64,000 nucleotides of DNA from contig NC_057769.1 in assembly GCF_010389155.1 (NCBI RefSeq), positions 17,980,735-18,044,734 of the forward strand. The letters run 5' to 3'. Shown piece by piece: positions 21,622-33,902 of this stretch. How positions within the stretch are numbered: the first letter of the stretch is position 1; every line of letters starts with the position of its first letter. The notes beneath the pieces were generated by a model that saw only the letters and a list, made by a program, of their open reading frames with translations, made no database searches and had not been told where the DNA came from. Made by a program: the position numbers and the translations under genes. This DNA comes from Erigeron canadensis. Lineage: Eukaryota > Streptophyta > Magnoliopsida > Asterales > Asteraceae.

Positions 21622-23430
21622 TTACCACTTGTTGTCATGAGGAAGAGGATCTTGTTGATGAATGTCAACATTATCATCATTAAATCCAGAGTTCTGTTGA
21701 GAAATGGAATCATAGTTTGGAAGAACTCTTTCCTCAAAATTTAGATGATCAAAATCCAGTGGCACATACACATTTGGAGTATTTGATGGATTTGTTGTTT
21801 GGGTGATTTGAGAAGGTTGTTCTTGAACATTCTTTTGAGAATAGATATCACTTGAAGATGATTCTTCTTGTTCTATAGAATTAGAAGATGATTCATGATT
21901 GTTGTCAGGAACTGATTCATTTGTTTGAATGGGGTCATTATTCGGAATTGGTTCATTGATGACTTGAGGTTCATTTTCTTGAATCGGTTTTGAGTTGTAG
22001 AATTCTTCGAAAAGAATATCTAGCTCTTTACTTGTTGGAGTTGGATATTTCTTGAATTTTGAGGCTAAGGTAGACGTCCTTGAGGAAGCACTTGAAGTAC
22101 TTGGATCACTAATTGTTGGTAACAAACTTTCTTGTTCAAATATCATGCCAGATATCTCATCAAACCAAACATTCATGGTTTCTTGAATCGTGTTTGTTCG
22201 ACGATTGAAGATGCGATATGCAATCGATGTCTTTGAGTAACCAACAAAGTAACCTTCGTCACCTTTCCTTTCAAACTTTCCAACATTTTCCCGATCATTC
22301 AAGGTATAACAGACACACCCAAAAATATGGAAGTAATTGATGTTGGGTTTGAGTTTGTTAATAACCTCATAAGGAGTCTTCTCATGACGCTGATTTATGA
22401 TGGACCGATTTTGAGTATGACAGGCAGTGTCAACAGCTTCAGCCCACATGTTTGATGGTAACTTGGAATAAGCAAGCATTGTTCTTGCAGCTTCCACTAG
22501 CGTACGGTTTCTCCTTTCAACAACACCATTTTGTTGCAGGGTACGAACAACCGAGAATTGGTGAGCAATACCTTTTGATTTGCAAAATTCATTGAAGATG
22601 GCATTTTTGAACTCAGTACCGTTATCTGAACGGATATAACGGACTGGAAGTTGAAGATTCACTTGAGTGGAAGTGATGAAATCGATCAGAATTTGAGTTG
22701 TTTCATCTTTTGAAGAAAGAAACTTGACCCAAGTGTATCTAGAATAATCATCAATGATAACCAGAATATATCTCTTCCCGTTTCTACTTTGTACTTTCAT
22801 AGGCCCACAAAGATCCATGTGAATCAAATGAAGAGGTGCCAAAGTGTGTGGAGTTTTCTTTGGTTTATGAGAAGTTCTCTTGATCTTCCCAACTGCACAA
22901 GAAGGACAGACATGCTCACTTTCATATTTGTAGTCAGGCAAGCCTTCAACAAGTTGCTTGTTGACTAAAGCATTGATGGTTTGATAATTCAAGTGAGACA
23001 GCCTTCTATGCCACAACCAAGAATTTTTTGACGTAGCTTTTGAAACAAGACAGATATTATCAGTTGGTTGGTTATCATCAAGATTAACTGTGAAAATATT
23101 GTCTTCACGATCTCCGCATAGGATATCAACTCCATCTAGAGTTTGGATTTTGCACAGAGATTGTCGAAAAAGAACTTGAAGATTGTTGTCACAGAACTGT
23201 CCAACACTGAACAAGTTATGACTCAGGCCTTCAACATAATGAACTTTCTTGATGACAATTCCGTTTCTTTCAATATCTCCATAACCTAGAATTGGAGCGA
23301 AATTGTTGTTTCCGAAACGAACAGTTCCCATGAATCTTTCAACAAAATTCTTGAGCAATGATTTATTGCCAGTCATGTGTTTTGAACACCCGGAATCGAG
23401 TATCCATACACAGATGGTTATTTCCTGCAA
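21622..23430 (-). pseudogene. pol: Element B protease, GAG-pre-integrase and integrase
   Basis: A 602-aa frame. The protease active site is DSGCSKHMTG (D12), in the usual copia position. The GAG-pre-integrase segment LSHNLFSVGQFC is followed by an HHCC zinc-binding region with WHRRLSHLNY and VCPSCAVGK. The integrase core has HMDLCGPM, DDYSRYTW, SDNGTEF and QNGVVERRNRTLVEAARTML, i.e. all three DDE residues. The C-terminal YFVGYS block precedes a low-complexity Ser/Asn/Glu linker. The frame itself is intact, but it is separated by stops from gag (at 23431-23438) and from RT (at 21622). Confidence 0.95.
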
Positions 23431-23438
23431 TCAAAAAT

Positions 23439-25316
23439 TTAACCGACTTTAGGTACCCACTTAAAGACGGGTCCTTTGTGGTTAGTTAATACATATAGGG
23501 GGTATAACTTAGGAGATGCATACAAACATGCTTTCATGTCAACATACTTGTTAACAAGCACATTATCAACAAGCACATTTGGATTAAACAACCGAATTTT
23601 AACGCATGAATTAAAAGTAACATGTTCACCAGCATTCAAACCATGCATATAAGAACAAGAAATAACATTGTTTACAACATCACAAGGCCTAGCCTTACCA
23701 CCATTAACATTGTTTAACACAGCGGACTTAAAAGATAAATTGTTTGACTCAACAGAAACATGCTTCTTCTTTCTACCATCTTTTCTTCTTCGCCTTTTCT
23801 TCTTTTTATCAACATTAGTGATCTTAGGTACTAATGACTTAGCTACCCATTTAGACTCACTAATCAAGCTCTTTCCACCTGTTGGATTGGCATTAAGAAG
23901 ATTTGAATGAGAGTTTTGAAGCACTTTTATCTTTTTAGACTCTTTTGGTGGTGCGGAAACTTCTTGTTTCTTGAGTTTATCATGAGAAAACCAGCCATAT
24001 CTATCCCTATACCTAGTTGCACCATTTGAAGCATCCCTAGTTAGCAAAACTGAGCTACACTTAGACACTTTAGAATTTGAACTAGAATGAGAGCTAGACA
24101 AAGAAACATTTGAATTGATTTCCAGAAGTTTCACTTTGTTGTATTTTATTTTGGGATTGGTCTCATCTTGCTTAGTTTTAACATGCTTTTCTGGGGTAGG
24201 ACACTTTGTTTTTAACTTATTGATTCTTGGTTTGGTGACAGTCTTTGGTTCAGTCTTGATGGGTTTGGAAATAATTCGTTTCTTTGAATAATATGAAGTT
24301 GGAGCTTTGAAAAACGATTTTGGAGATTCCTCTTTTGATTCAACTTTGATTTTGGTAGATTCAATCTTTTTCTCAGTTTCAGAATCAAAAACCTATTCTC
24401 CTTCCATGAATTTATCAAAATCAAATTTGTTGAATGGTGAAACCGGAGAGAATTTTGAAAAATCAGGAGTTTTGTTCTCCAACTTCACACTATTGGTTAT
24501 CTCAGGAATAAAATCAACTTGAACTGACGCTTCTTTGGTTTCACAAGAAAATTGAGTAGAAGTAGCAACACCTATACTAGCACAAGGCTTAGGGTGAACA
24601 ACTAACTCTTCAGGAAACTCACAAGTGAAAAACCTAAAGTAGTACCATATCAAAACTAAACTATGCGCAAGTTTGTCATTCGATAAATCAGATTGCACAT
24701 AATCATCAGCTATTTCAGTAGCAGTATTTTGACATGAATATTCAAAAGAATCAGTCAAGGTTTGGGTGGAGGAACCAGTAAATGGAACACAAGCAGTCTG
24801 AGTGGAATGATCTACTAAAAGACTGAAATCAGTTTGTGTAGAAATATTCACACAGACTTTCTTGATATCAACAATAATTGATTCATTCTTTGAATTCGGA
24901 TTTTGAGACTTTAGAATATTGATAAGGTTTTGTTGAGATTCCACCTTTTGTTGTAAACCTTATATTTGTTTTTCCAAAATTGTGGATGGAACATACACTT
25001 TAGTTGGTTTAGGTGGGGAAACGACAGATTCTTGGTTTTGAAAATTAGACGCAATCTCTTCTAATTAAAAAATTGATGACTTTTTCATCACGTAAGAAGT
25101 GTTGATGGCATCATAATTAACCAAAAATTTATTGTTTTGAATTTTCTCAACTTCATCAGTCTCAAATTCGTCATCCAATGGACGTATGAATTGTTGAACC
25201 ATACCAAGTCTCAAAAACTTTTCATCATACAAGGGTTCGATCTGGTCTTTGGCTTTTTGCAGTGGAGTGATATTCTCAAATCCCAACCCAAGAAGAAGTT
25301 CTGATTTATCAATTTT
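23439..25316 (-). pseudogene. gag: Element B Gag C-terminal coiled-coil region, decayed
   Basis: Pieces at 25286-25065, 24944-24393, 24424-24212 and 24134-23439 continue the Gag frame with frameshifts and stops between them. They encode Lys/Glu/Ser-rich sequence including VDHSTQTACVPFTGSSTQTL-like STQT repeats. The piece nearest pol has YRDRYGWFSHDKLKKQE and ends GPVFKWVPKVG just before the protease. The same order and end motif is found in the intact 614-aa protein of element C (52869-54713). Confidence 0.8.
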
Positions 25317-26779
25317 TCACTTATTGAAATAGGCAGTGAAATCCAAAAGAGGGTTTTGTTCAACTTTGTACAACTTTTCTTGATAGAAAAGTATATTCTT
25401 TTTATGTTCCTCAATTTGTCTTCCAAGATTTTCAATCTCAATGCCTTTTAAAAAACAGTTATGATTTAAATCAGAAACTTTTCTTTCAAGTTCAATTGTT
25501 TTTGGTGTAGCTTCTCGAAGCTTCTTATTAAGAATATCAACATCCATTTGTCTTGCATTTGCACGAAGCCATTCATTGGTTTTTTGAACATCAAGATCTT
25601 GATTGGCCTTTTCAAGATCAAGAATGGTCTTTTCTAAATTATGACATTTTTCCAATAACTTAGAGTCAGGAGACGCATTCATTTCACATTCTTTAACCAA
25701 CATTTGTTCTTTATAGTTTTGAAATTCTTGTTTCATAGCATTATACTCAAAAAGAAGTTTAGAATTTTCTTCAAGAAGTTTTGTGTATTCCCTCTTTGAA
25801 AATACAATGCTATTTTTCAATTTCTTGTTTTTGTTGGCTAAAGAAGTGTAATGATTCGTCAGGTTTGATAAGGCAATTCTACAAGACTCTTTATCCTTAA
25901 ATGATGAAAAAGTACAGTCGATATTTACCTCATCATCGGGATATTCCTCGTCAGTGTTGTCAGCCTCAAGCATTTTATCTTTGCTCAACCTTGCCATGAA
26001 ACATACATTGGCAGACAGATCTTCATCTTCATCATCAGTAAGCAAGAGCCACTTGTCATCTTCAGCAATCAAGGCTTGACCGGCTTCAACTTGCTTTGCC
26101 AGAAGCATCTTCTGCTTGTAGTATGCATAATCCTTTTTGCGAGGCAGTTTGCAATCCACAGCAAAATGACCAGGAATTCCACAGTTGTAACACTTTTTGT
26201 CAGATGTCTTTTCTTTTTCCATGATTTGTTTCTCATTTTCTGCTTTCTTGTCTCTTTTCTTGGATCCAGTTGTTTCACCTTGTTCAAAACTCTTGTGATG
26301 ATATTGTTCCTTCTTTGGAAATGCACTTGTTGATGAAGTTCGAAGATTGTTGTTAGTTGGCCTTGCTTTGAAATACTTTTTCTTGAAATGCTTGGTCACA
26401 GCGGCAAGAGCTTGGTAGAATTCATCAGGAATACCATCTCTTGGAGCCAAGTAATCTTCTCCCTCCTCATCAGATGAAGAAACAACAGTCATTTGTCTTT
26501 TAAGAGCCTCAGAAACTTTTCTTTCAACGACCAATGCCAAAGGATCAGTAGATACAACTTCTGGCACTTTGTTGAATGAATTTTTGCTTAGAACTTTGCT
26601 CTCATTCAACTTGAAAGATTCACAAAGAGTGTGAATGGTGAATTTGGTCAGATCTTGATGTTGTTTGATTTGAGTTCCATATTCTTCCCATTCGGAACCA
26701 AGTGCTTTGATAAACTTGATGTTCATTGATCACATTGCAAAATCTGTAGTAGACGGACTCAAGAGATTCATTTGGAGAT
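25317..26779 (-). pseudogene. gag: Element B Gag central region with zinc knuckle
   Basis: The 469-aa frame at 26726-25317 continues from the N-terminal Gag piece after a frameshift near 26730-26780. It has the CYNCGIPGHFAVDC knuckle (CX2CX4HX4C, residues 179-192), flanked by a Lys/Glu-rich linker and an acidic DDEDEDLS stretch. From about residue 270 onward it is a long predicted coiled coil with NEWLRANARQMDVDILNKKL and FLKGIEIENLGRQIEE. The end KVEQNPLLDFTAYFNK matches element C's coiled-coil protein almost residue for residue. Confidence 0.9.
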
Positions 26780-26781
26780 TT

Positions 26782-27192
26782 CTAAAAATTGTCAAACTCA
26801 GTTAAGACATTTGTCAGTCGAATTGTTGACGTTACATAAGAACCTTCCATTTGTCTAGCAACTTCATCCCAAATCTCCTTTGCTGTGTCGTAAGAATCAA
26901 CTGAGCCATAGATCTCATCAGGAAGTGCTTGGTACAAGCATGACCTAGCTCTGTTGTCAGCAGCAGTACGATCTCTTTGTTCGGCGTTCAAAAGATCAGG
27001 AGTCAAAATAGTGCGGGTAGTGGGATGACGATGCATAGCAAGTCCATTGATGATTGAGTCCTTAAGCATGTGACCATTTGTCTGACGTTCAATGTAATCC
27101 ATGAACCTTTTCTTCCAAAGTCCATAATTACCACGGTAAAGAACTGGTGGTCTTGTATCAGTACCCAGAGATAATGCTTCACGAGTAGTCAT
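26782..27192 (-). pseudogene. gag: Element B Gag N-terminus (UBN2-type)
   Basis: The 136-aa frame from ATG at 27192 has the copia Gag start pattern PPVLYRGNYGLWKKRFMDYI, then ALPDEIYGSVDSYDTAKEIWDEV and a QMEGSYVTS segment of the UBN2 capsid-like domain. A frameshift near 26780 separates it from the rest of Gag. The leader upstream is only about 64 bases before the inverted-duplication breakpoint at 27257, so the PBS and 5' LTR are missing. Confidence 0.9.
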
Positions 27193-27256
27193 TTGAAATT
27201 GATTTGTGTTGAGAATTTAATTGATTTTGAAGAAATTGGAAAACTCTGAAACGATC

Positions 27257-28991
27257 TAACCACTCAAGTGTTTCTTAACAAATGCTTGTTTTACTTCTCA
27301 CGGAGATTTTCTCATTTCTATTGACTCTTCATTTGGAAGATGTTAATATTGAAAAAGGTTGACACTCTGCTCAAGTCCCGGACTTCATTTGATCACTTTG
27401 TGTCTAGAGCTCTCATAATTGATCATTAATTTGATCATTATTCATTCTTTAAGACACATTTGCTCATAACTTTGTGATATACATGCTTATCTTTGTGATA
27501 TAGCCGGAACATTTGTAGTGATATCTCAATTGATATTTCACGATGATCAAATGGAAATCCTACCATTGCTAACATCATTTCCAGCTTTGAACGTAGGTCT
27601 CATAATTGCATTTTTGTAATTATTGAGTTAACAAGAAGTCTATTGTGACCTTGGATTTTTCCTAAAAATCTTTAAGGATAGTAGAACATGGTTATCGAAC
27701 GCTTAGGTGACACTGACCATGGTTTACATTCTTTGAAGCAATCTTGAGGTTGAAAAGCCAAAAACACAAAACTATGTTAGAGGTTTGCTTTGTGCATTTC
27801 TCAATGATACATAGGAAATCCGATAAATGATATACATTTCTTTCGGTCATTTCATTAATCCTTTCGATTTTTGAATGCAAACGGATCATTCTTATCCGGT
27901 TTCTTTTCTCATCACCCCAACACAAAAAACACCAGCACCATAATAAAATGTTTATCCCAACAACTTCAATCTTACATTTTAGTCACCCATTGGAACAATT
28001 GGGTTGGTTTATTTGGTTAGATTGATGTTTTGATGGTTAATAATTTCTCCATGTGCATAATGTCTAGATTTTAGTCATGATTATTTCTTTTAACATTCGA
28101 ATCAATCAATGTTTGCATAATGACATTGGTTCCCAACTTTGTCATTATGAGGGGGAGAAAATAGTATGATTGATTATTGATTAGGAGAAGAAATTAGAAT
28201 GATTGATAAGGACAAGGAGAAAAAGTTTGTGTTTGGTTGTTTCAATTGCTTTCCGAGATACTATCATTCTGCTTTTTGTTGGAAGTTTTCAAGTTTATTT
28301 GGAGTTCTTTTATCTCAAATTTCATTTGTGACATCAACTCATCATTCTTCTTCAAAGGTTGTTTGTCAATTTCATTCCAAACTGCAAGAGATTTTTCAAA
28401 AATCGAAGAGACTGTGATTACTCATGAATTGAGGGGGAGCATTATTACTTCATAAGAGACTTTTCAAAACCTCATTCAAATGTTTACTCTCAAAAGTGCT
28501 TTAGATGATGTGACAAAGAAGAAAACCTTCAAAAAGAGTCGTCATCAAATTTAAAGATCTTCAAGTCATACAACAACACCTTACCAAAAGCTACATTGCA
28601 CATATCAAGGGGGAGAGTACATATTTCTGAAAATTCATTCCAAGACTTCAAAGAAAAGACTTCAAGATTCGAAGATTCAAGAATTCAAGAAAAATTCATA
28701 TCTTCCGCATTTCAAAAGACAACTCTGAATAGTGATTCAACAATCCTCGAAGATTTATACACGCACACACTCATCATTCTCTGTTCACAAAGAACATTGA
28801 GAATCGAAAAATGATTTAACTTCAAGAAGTCCAAGACCAAGACTAAATCAAGCTCTCCAAAGACAATGAGAAAGCTTTGAAGGCTTGTTTCAACTCACCA
28901 ATTGTCTTCATCACCGGGCTCATCAAATTCATTCCTACAAGACAAAACAACACGTACTTCAGACCTTACAATATATCACTAAGGGGGAGAA
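27257..28991 (+). mobile_element. Inverted copy of element B 3' region
   Basis: The plus strand here matches the minus strand of 17212-18843. For example CCACTCAAGTGTTTCTTAAC at 27260 corresponds to 18820-18840. It reads outward to a PPT (AAGGGGGAGAA, 28981-28991) and an LTR. It has no pol. Shared PPT-like tracts appear near 28150 and 28610. Together with 28992-29324 it forms the right arm of a roughly 2-kb inverted repeat. Confidence 0.85.
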
Positions 28992-29324
28992 TGTTAGAAA
29001 TCCAAAAGTAGTGATACATTGTAATTTAAGTTATGGACTTACTTGTTGATAAGTCAAGAGTTGGTGATTTCTAAGGTTGAGGGGCTAATTGTGATAATTA
29101 GCATTGTTAGTTTGTTTAGACTATAAATAGCCCTCAATCCCTTAGAAATCAACAACATATAACATAACTTTTGAACAACACTTATCTTTCCATACCATTT
29201 TACACCTGAATAATACACACTTGATCCAAATTCTCTCTCAAAACACACACAAACACCAAGAACACACACACTAACCAAACGCCATTGTTGATGTGAATTC
29301 AAATGATAAAATCGTGTTGCTACA
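28992..29324 (+). mobile_element. Inverted LTR of the A/B family, 333 bp
   Basis: It runs from TGTTAGAAATCC to GTGTTGCTACA in plus orientation, right after the PPT. Its content matches 16880-17211 in reverse complement, including the GACTATAAATAGCCC TATA region near 29120. It is therefore a 3' LTR by position, not the 5' LTR that element B lacks. Confidence 0.85.
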
Positions 29325-30197
29325 AAATTCACCTCCTAAGACTCGTTTCACTTCACCTAAGAAATAGTCTGTGACACCATCTGCATCCAAGGCTCCATTA
29401 AAGAGGGATGGATATTGGACCGAATTGATCATTAGAGATGAATTCGGCAAACCTAAACCTCAAAAGGTTTGGGTACCCTTCAGAAATTGACCATTTTATC
29501 GTCTAATGTGCAGGGAGAACCAAGGAAGCCTATTAGTCTTTGGTATGTTGACAGTGGATGCTTTCGGCACATGACATGGGACAAGAACGTTTTGTCCAAT
29601 TATGAAGATGTAAATGGGTTGTATGCTGGTTTCGCAGGTCCCAAGGGAGGCAACATTTCGGGCTAAGGTGATGTTGTCAATGGGAAGATTACGCTGGAGA
29701 AAGTCAATTATGTGGAACAGTTATCACATAATTTATTAAGTGTTTCTCAGATTTGTGACAAGGGTAACACTGTCCATTTTAATGAGAAAGAAGCACTTAT
29801 ATTGAAACCAGGATATGTTATTCCTGAAGACTGGATCCTGCTGAAAGCTCTTAGGAAGAGAGACATCTATGGCCTTGTATTAGGTGTTGATAATCCAGAG
29901 AAGTCTGTTTGCTTCTTATCAAAAGCAAACGAATCTGAATCGTTACTATGGCATAGAAGAATGGGACATATCAATTTCCAAAAGATGAATGACATTGTCA
30001 AACATGGTTTGGTTGACGGCGTTCCCATGAAACGGTTTGAAATGGAAGACAAATGTGTACCTTGTCTGAAAGGTAAACAACAAAAGTCTGCACATAAACC
30101 GAAACAAGAAAATTCTATTGCCAATCCTTTTGAGATACTTCACATGGATTTATTTGGTCCACTAAATGTAAGAAGTATCGGTGGGATGTATTACTGA
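29325..30197 (+). pseudogene. Element D Gag end, protease and integrase N-terminus
   Basis: Plus-strand remains of a different copia lineage. A Gag tail is readable near 29380-29480 (LKRDGYWTELIIRDEFGKPK and KVWVPF). The protease follows as WYVDSGCFRHMTWD near 29540 (29469-29666), then a stop. The frame 29712-30197 has LSHNLLSVSQICDKGN, LLWHRRMGHINFQKMN and CVPCLKGKQ, i.e. GAG-pre-integrase and the HHCC zinc region. It reaches HMDLFGPLNV, the first part of the integrase core, and then stops at 30197. Upstream gag and 5' LTR are absent: the A/B-family LTR abuts at 29324. Confidence 0.9.
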
Positions 30198-30202
30198 AAA
30201 AT

Positions 30203-31084
30203 GTTTTTGAAATGAGTCCTATGGGGGAATTGCAATTTTTCCTTGGACTACAAGTAGATCAAAGGAAAGATGGATTATTTATTCACCAGTCTAAGTATGT
30301 CGATGACATCTTGGAGAGGTTTCAAATGCTAAAGTCTAAGACATATGGTACTCCTATTCAGCAAAATCATGGTTTAGGAGTGCTTGATTCGAAAGCTGAA
30401 CTTGTGGATGCAACTTATTATCGTGCTATTATTGCCTCATTAATGTATCTAACTGCTTCGCGTCCAGATATCATGTTCGCTGTTTGTCTTTGTGCTAGAT
30501 TTCAAGCTAGTCCGAAAGAGTCACATTTGACTGCAGCAAAGCGTATTCTACGTTATCTTAAGGGAAACCAAGGGCTTGGTCTATGGTATCCAATTGGAGG
30601 AACGTTTGATTTTGTTGCATATACTGATTCAGATTTTGGCGGTTGTAACAATGACAGAAAGTCTACGATCGGAGATTGTCAATTGTTAGGAATGAGATTA
30701 GTATCGTGGCAATGCAAGAAGCATACATGTGTTGCTCAGTCTTCATGTGAGGCAGAGTATATGGCTGCTGGTAGCTGTTGTTCCCAGGTATTGTGGATTC
30801 AGCAACAACTTCGTGACTACGGTATGGATTTTCTTGATACTCCTATTTGAATATACAATAAGTTAGCTATAGACATTACAAATAACCCTGTCATGCATAA
30901 GGTCACCAAGCATATTGATATTAGACATCATTTCTTGCGTGATTGTGCCCAAAAGAAGTTAATTCATTTGGAAAAGGTTATAACCGATGATAATTTAGCT
31001 GATCTGTATACCAAAGCGTTTGATAAGACTCGATTTGAGAAGTTAATTCTTCTCAATGGGATGAAGAATGCTGATTCATATTAA
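30203..31084 (+). pseudogene. Element D reverse transcriptase end and RNase H
   Basis: The frame 30212-30850 starts within RT after the YVDD box with EMSPMGELQFFLGLQV, then YVDDILERFQM (the thumb region, not the catalytic box). RNase H follows: YTDSDFGGCNNDRKST, QSSCEAEYMAAGSCC. After a stop at 30850 the end continues at 30893-31084 with TKHIDIRHHFLRD and ADLYTKAFDKTRFEKL. The integrase catalytic core and RT palm are deleted at the junction near 30197-30203. So the element could not have moved itself in this state. Confidence 0.9.
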
Positions 31085-33900
31085 ATCTCTCAAAGAACTA
31101 ATTTTGTAAGTTTGTGTCTGTAAATAGCTAGAGTCATAAAAATACAAAAAGAGTTTTTAGTGTCATGAAAATCATAAAAATGTGAAAAATAAGAAAATGA
31201 CAAAAATATGGGAGAGATTTAAGTTAATGTTGTAAGACGATTAGAAGTGAGGATACTTAGCTTTTAAGTCTGCTTAATCGTAATATAACTGCTTAGTTCA
31301 GTGATTACAATTTGGGATATATTGGTAGACACAAAATAGCAAGGTTTCCTTAATCTGAACTTAAATTATACAATGTTCTTATGGGAAACATATTCAAATA
31401 TATGGCTGAGAATGCTTGCTTTTCAGTAATGAATTGATCTAGTCCTTAGATTTTGTGAAAGATCTAGTATTACTATAAGATTTGTTCAATGTATAGGCAA
31501 AAACCTCTACCAATCATGAGCATGAAAGCTAAATGTGATATTGTTTATGCAAATGAAATGAATGTAAATTAAGGGGCTAATGTGGTCTTTGAGATTCGGA
31601 CAAGTATGTCCTCGGGGTGTCTTTGTATACTTAGCCTACCTAAAGCTTCCAACTTGGGATAGTTTGTCAGAAAGTTCGCTACATGGGTCTCATAGAAAAT
31701 CACGGTTTCCTTATAAATAATGAAATGCAAAAGCAAATAAGTTAAATCACAAAGTAATTAATTTCAGTTATCTAAAAAGTGTCTCATGATTTGTTAAGGA
31801 TGTTTTTGAATATACATTGAATTTTTGTTATCTTAGTGTTTGTATCGATTACGGAAGTATATCTGAATGTGGGTCACATAAGTTCGCAAACTATTCAATG
31901 GCATATTAGGCTACTCGGGTTACATGGTGACTGTCCTTGGCCAGGGTATGTCGAAAGTGTCATAACTCAAAGGAAACTGGAAGTACCGAGTGTTTAAGAG
32001 GACAAGTATACCGGTAATCGTGGTTGAATCACTGTTCATAATTAATAATAAGAGAATTATTTCTCACTTGCAGACTTATGTAAATGCTAATCTGATCTAA
32101 TCTGCAGAAACTTAAGATTTCTTGTAAATAAATAAAGTAGCTTAGTTTTTTTTTTATTTTTTATTTTGTTTCTTTTATTTTTATTTTTGTAATAAGTATC
32201 AGTTTGTGTGTCAAACTAGTTCTTATTGCACGAGAGATTTGATAAGCATTAAAAGTTATAATTCTTAGTGAATTATATAAGTCTTGTTGCTTACGGTATT
32301 AATGTTTTTGAAAGATGGATTTTCTAATTTAATACATACATTGTTTAATTTAGAAAATGAAATGTTTTGAAAAATTGAAAAGTCAAAATATTTTTAAATG
32401 TGTTTCAAGTAAATTTTTAAAATTTCAATTGTTTGTGGTTGATAAGTATGCTTGACAAAGATTGGACTTACCTTAGATCTTGTAATGATTACTAGGTTAA
32501 GTTTTTGGTTGTTTTGCATATTTATAATATCTTTATTGTTCTTGATGCATTGATGAAGTTTGTTAAGTGTGCAGGTTACAGATATCAAATTTCATTTGAA
32601 TATCATGTTGAAACAAGTCGGATTGGATATATCATGATTAATCTACATGCGAAATGCATCATTGCCTATTTATTAACCTAAGACTTAGTGTGATAGGTTA
32701 TAGTTTTATTATCAAGATCACAACCTAAGATGTATTATGATAGGTTGTTGATATGATATTTTTGATGTATTGTAATGCATTATACATTAAAATGCTTTGC
32801 ATTGTTGAGTTAAACATCAATGAAGAAATGATCGATTTTATGTCAAGATAATAATGTAAGATTTATTTGATACATTATTGTGATGACAAGTTAGTACGGA
32901 TGATTTAAGATAACATATTCGAGTAGATACAGGTTTTTAGTAACGAGTATCTACAGGTTTATGTTTCTGGAATTTCTGGAATTTTTCCTTGTTTACATTT
33001 CTGGAAAATTCGCGAAATTTGGCTAAGGAATGAAGCTTTTGTGGTTTATAATCTGGAAATTCGAAATCACCTCGTGCTGATGTCAGCATGCCTCGCGCTG
33101 ATGTCATCACGAAGCCCACGAACTACGTGTTAGGCCCGGCCCATGTGGATTCGAATATATATATATGGGTTATTACTATTCATTAATTACGATTAATCGA
33201 AAATTAACCCTAAATAACCACACGAACTTCGTCTACCTCGTGCCATTATTCATTCGTCTACTTTTCGATCGATTTCACCCTCTTTTCGTGTTTATCATTC
33301 AGATTTGTTGGTAAATTCATGATCTGGGATAGATTATTGATGTTTTGACTATGAAAATTTGACGATTACAAGTCGTTATAATGCCCAATGATTGACTTGT
33401 TCTTCGCGTGAACAGTACCACGAACGAACTAAGGATTGAATCTTTGATTTTTTATGATTTTAACTGAAAATGGACATAAAATTATATTAACTAATGTTTA
33501 TACACTTTAAATCTATTAAAAGTTCACATTAACATGTTTAAAATCAAGATTAATTGAAGAATCTATGGCTCGTTTACTATTCACACGAAGCAGATGACGA
33601 ACACGAAGAACATCCACTTCGTGTTCATCTAAATTGAATTCGTTTCGATTTCTTAGTTTTTCTGGGCATACGTGAACCATAAAAAAGTCCACGATGAAGT
33701 TTTTGATCAATTTTCACATCATATGGAGATGTTTATGTCCTTCGTGTTTTGGGTTCATGCTTGGTTCGTGCTGACGTCACGACGAAGGAGATCCTCCTCG
33801 TGATGACGTCATCACGAAGCAGAATGATAAAACCCTAACTTTTGTTTTTTGTTTTTTCTAACTTTTCGTTTTCTTGTCGTTTGTGTTTGATTTTATGCAG
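31085..33900 (+). other. Non-coding region between pol and aORF of element D
   Basis: About 2.8 kb without a convincing ORF. It contains T-rich tracts near 32150 and CTCGTGCTGATGTCA-type palindromes at 33068-33112. A TATA-like ATATATATATATGGG run near 33155 follows, then a stretch ending TTTTATGCAG just before the aORF ATG at 33903. The last feature looks like a polypyrimidine tract plus 3' splice site, consistent with the aORF being expressed from a spliced or separate transcript. Confidence 0.5.
33799..33816. repeat. Perfect 18-bp palindrome with TGACGTCA centre
   Basis: CGTGATGACGTCATCACG reads the same on both strands. The centre TGACGTCA is a known bZIP-type binding sequence in plants. 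Related palindromes lie at 33068-33112 and 38315-38338. It lies about 90 bases upstream of the aORF start. Confidence 0.65.
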
Positions 33901-33902
33901 GT

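Noticed and set aside
28199..28455. Two overlapping 72-aa plus frames
   Set aside because: They lie in the inverted copy of B's 3' non-coding region. The same DNA on the other arm is not coding.
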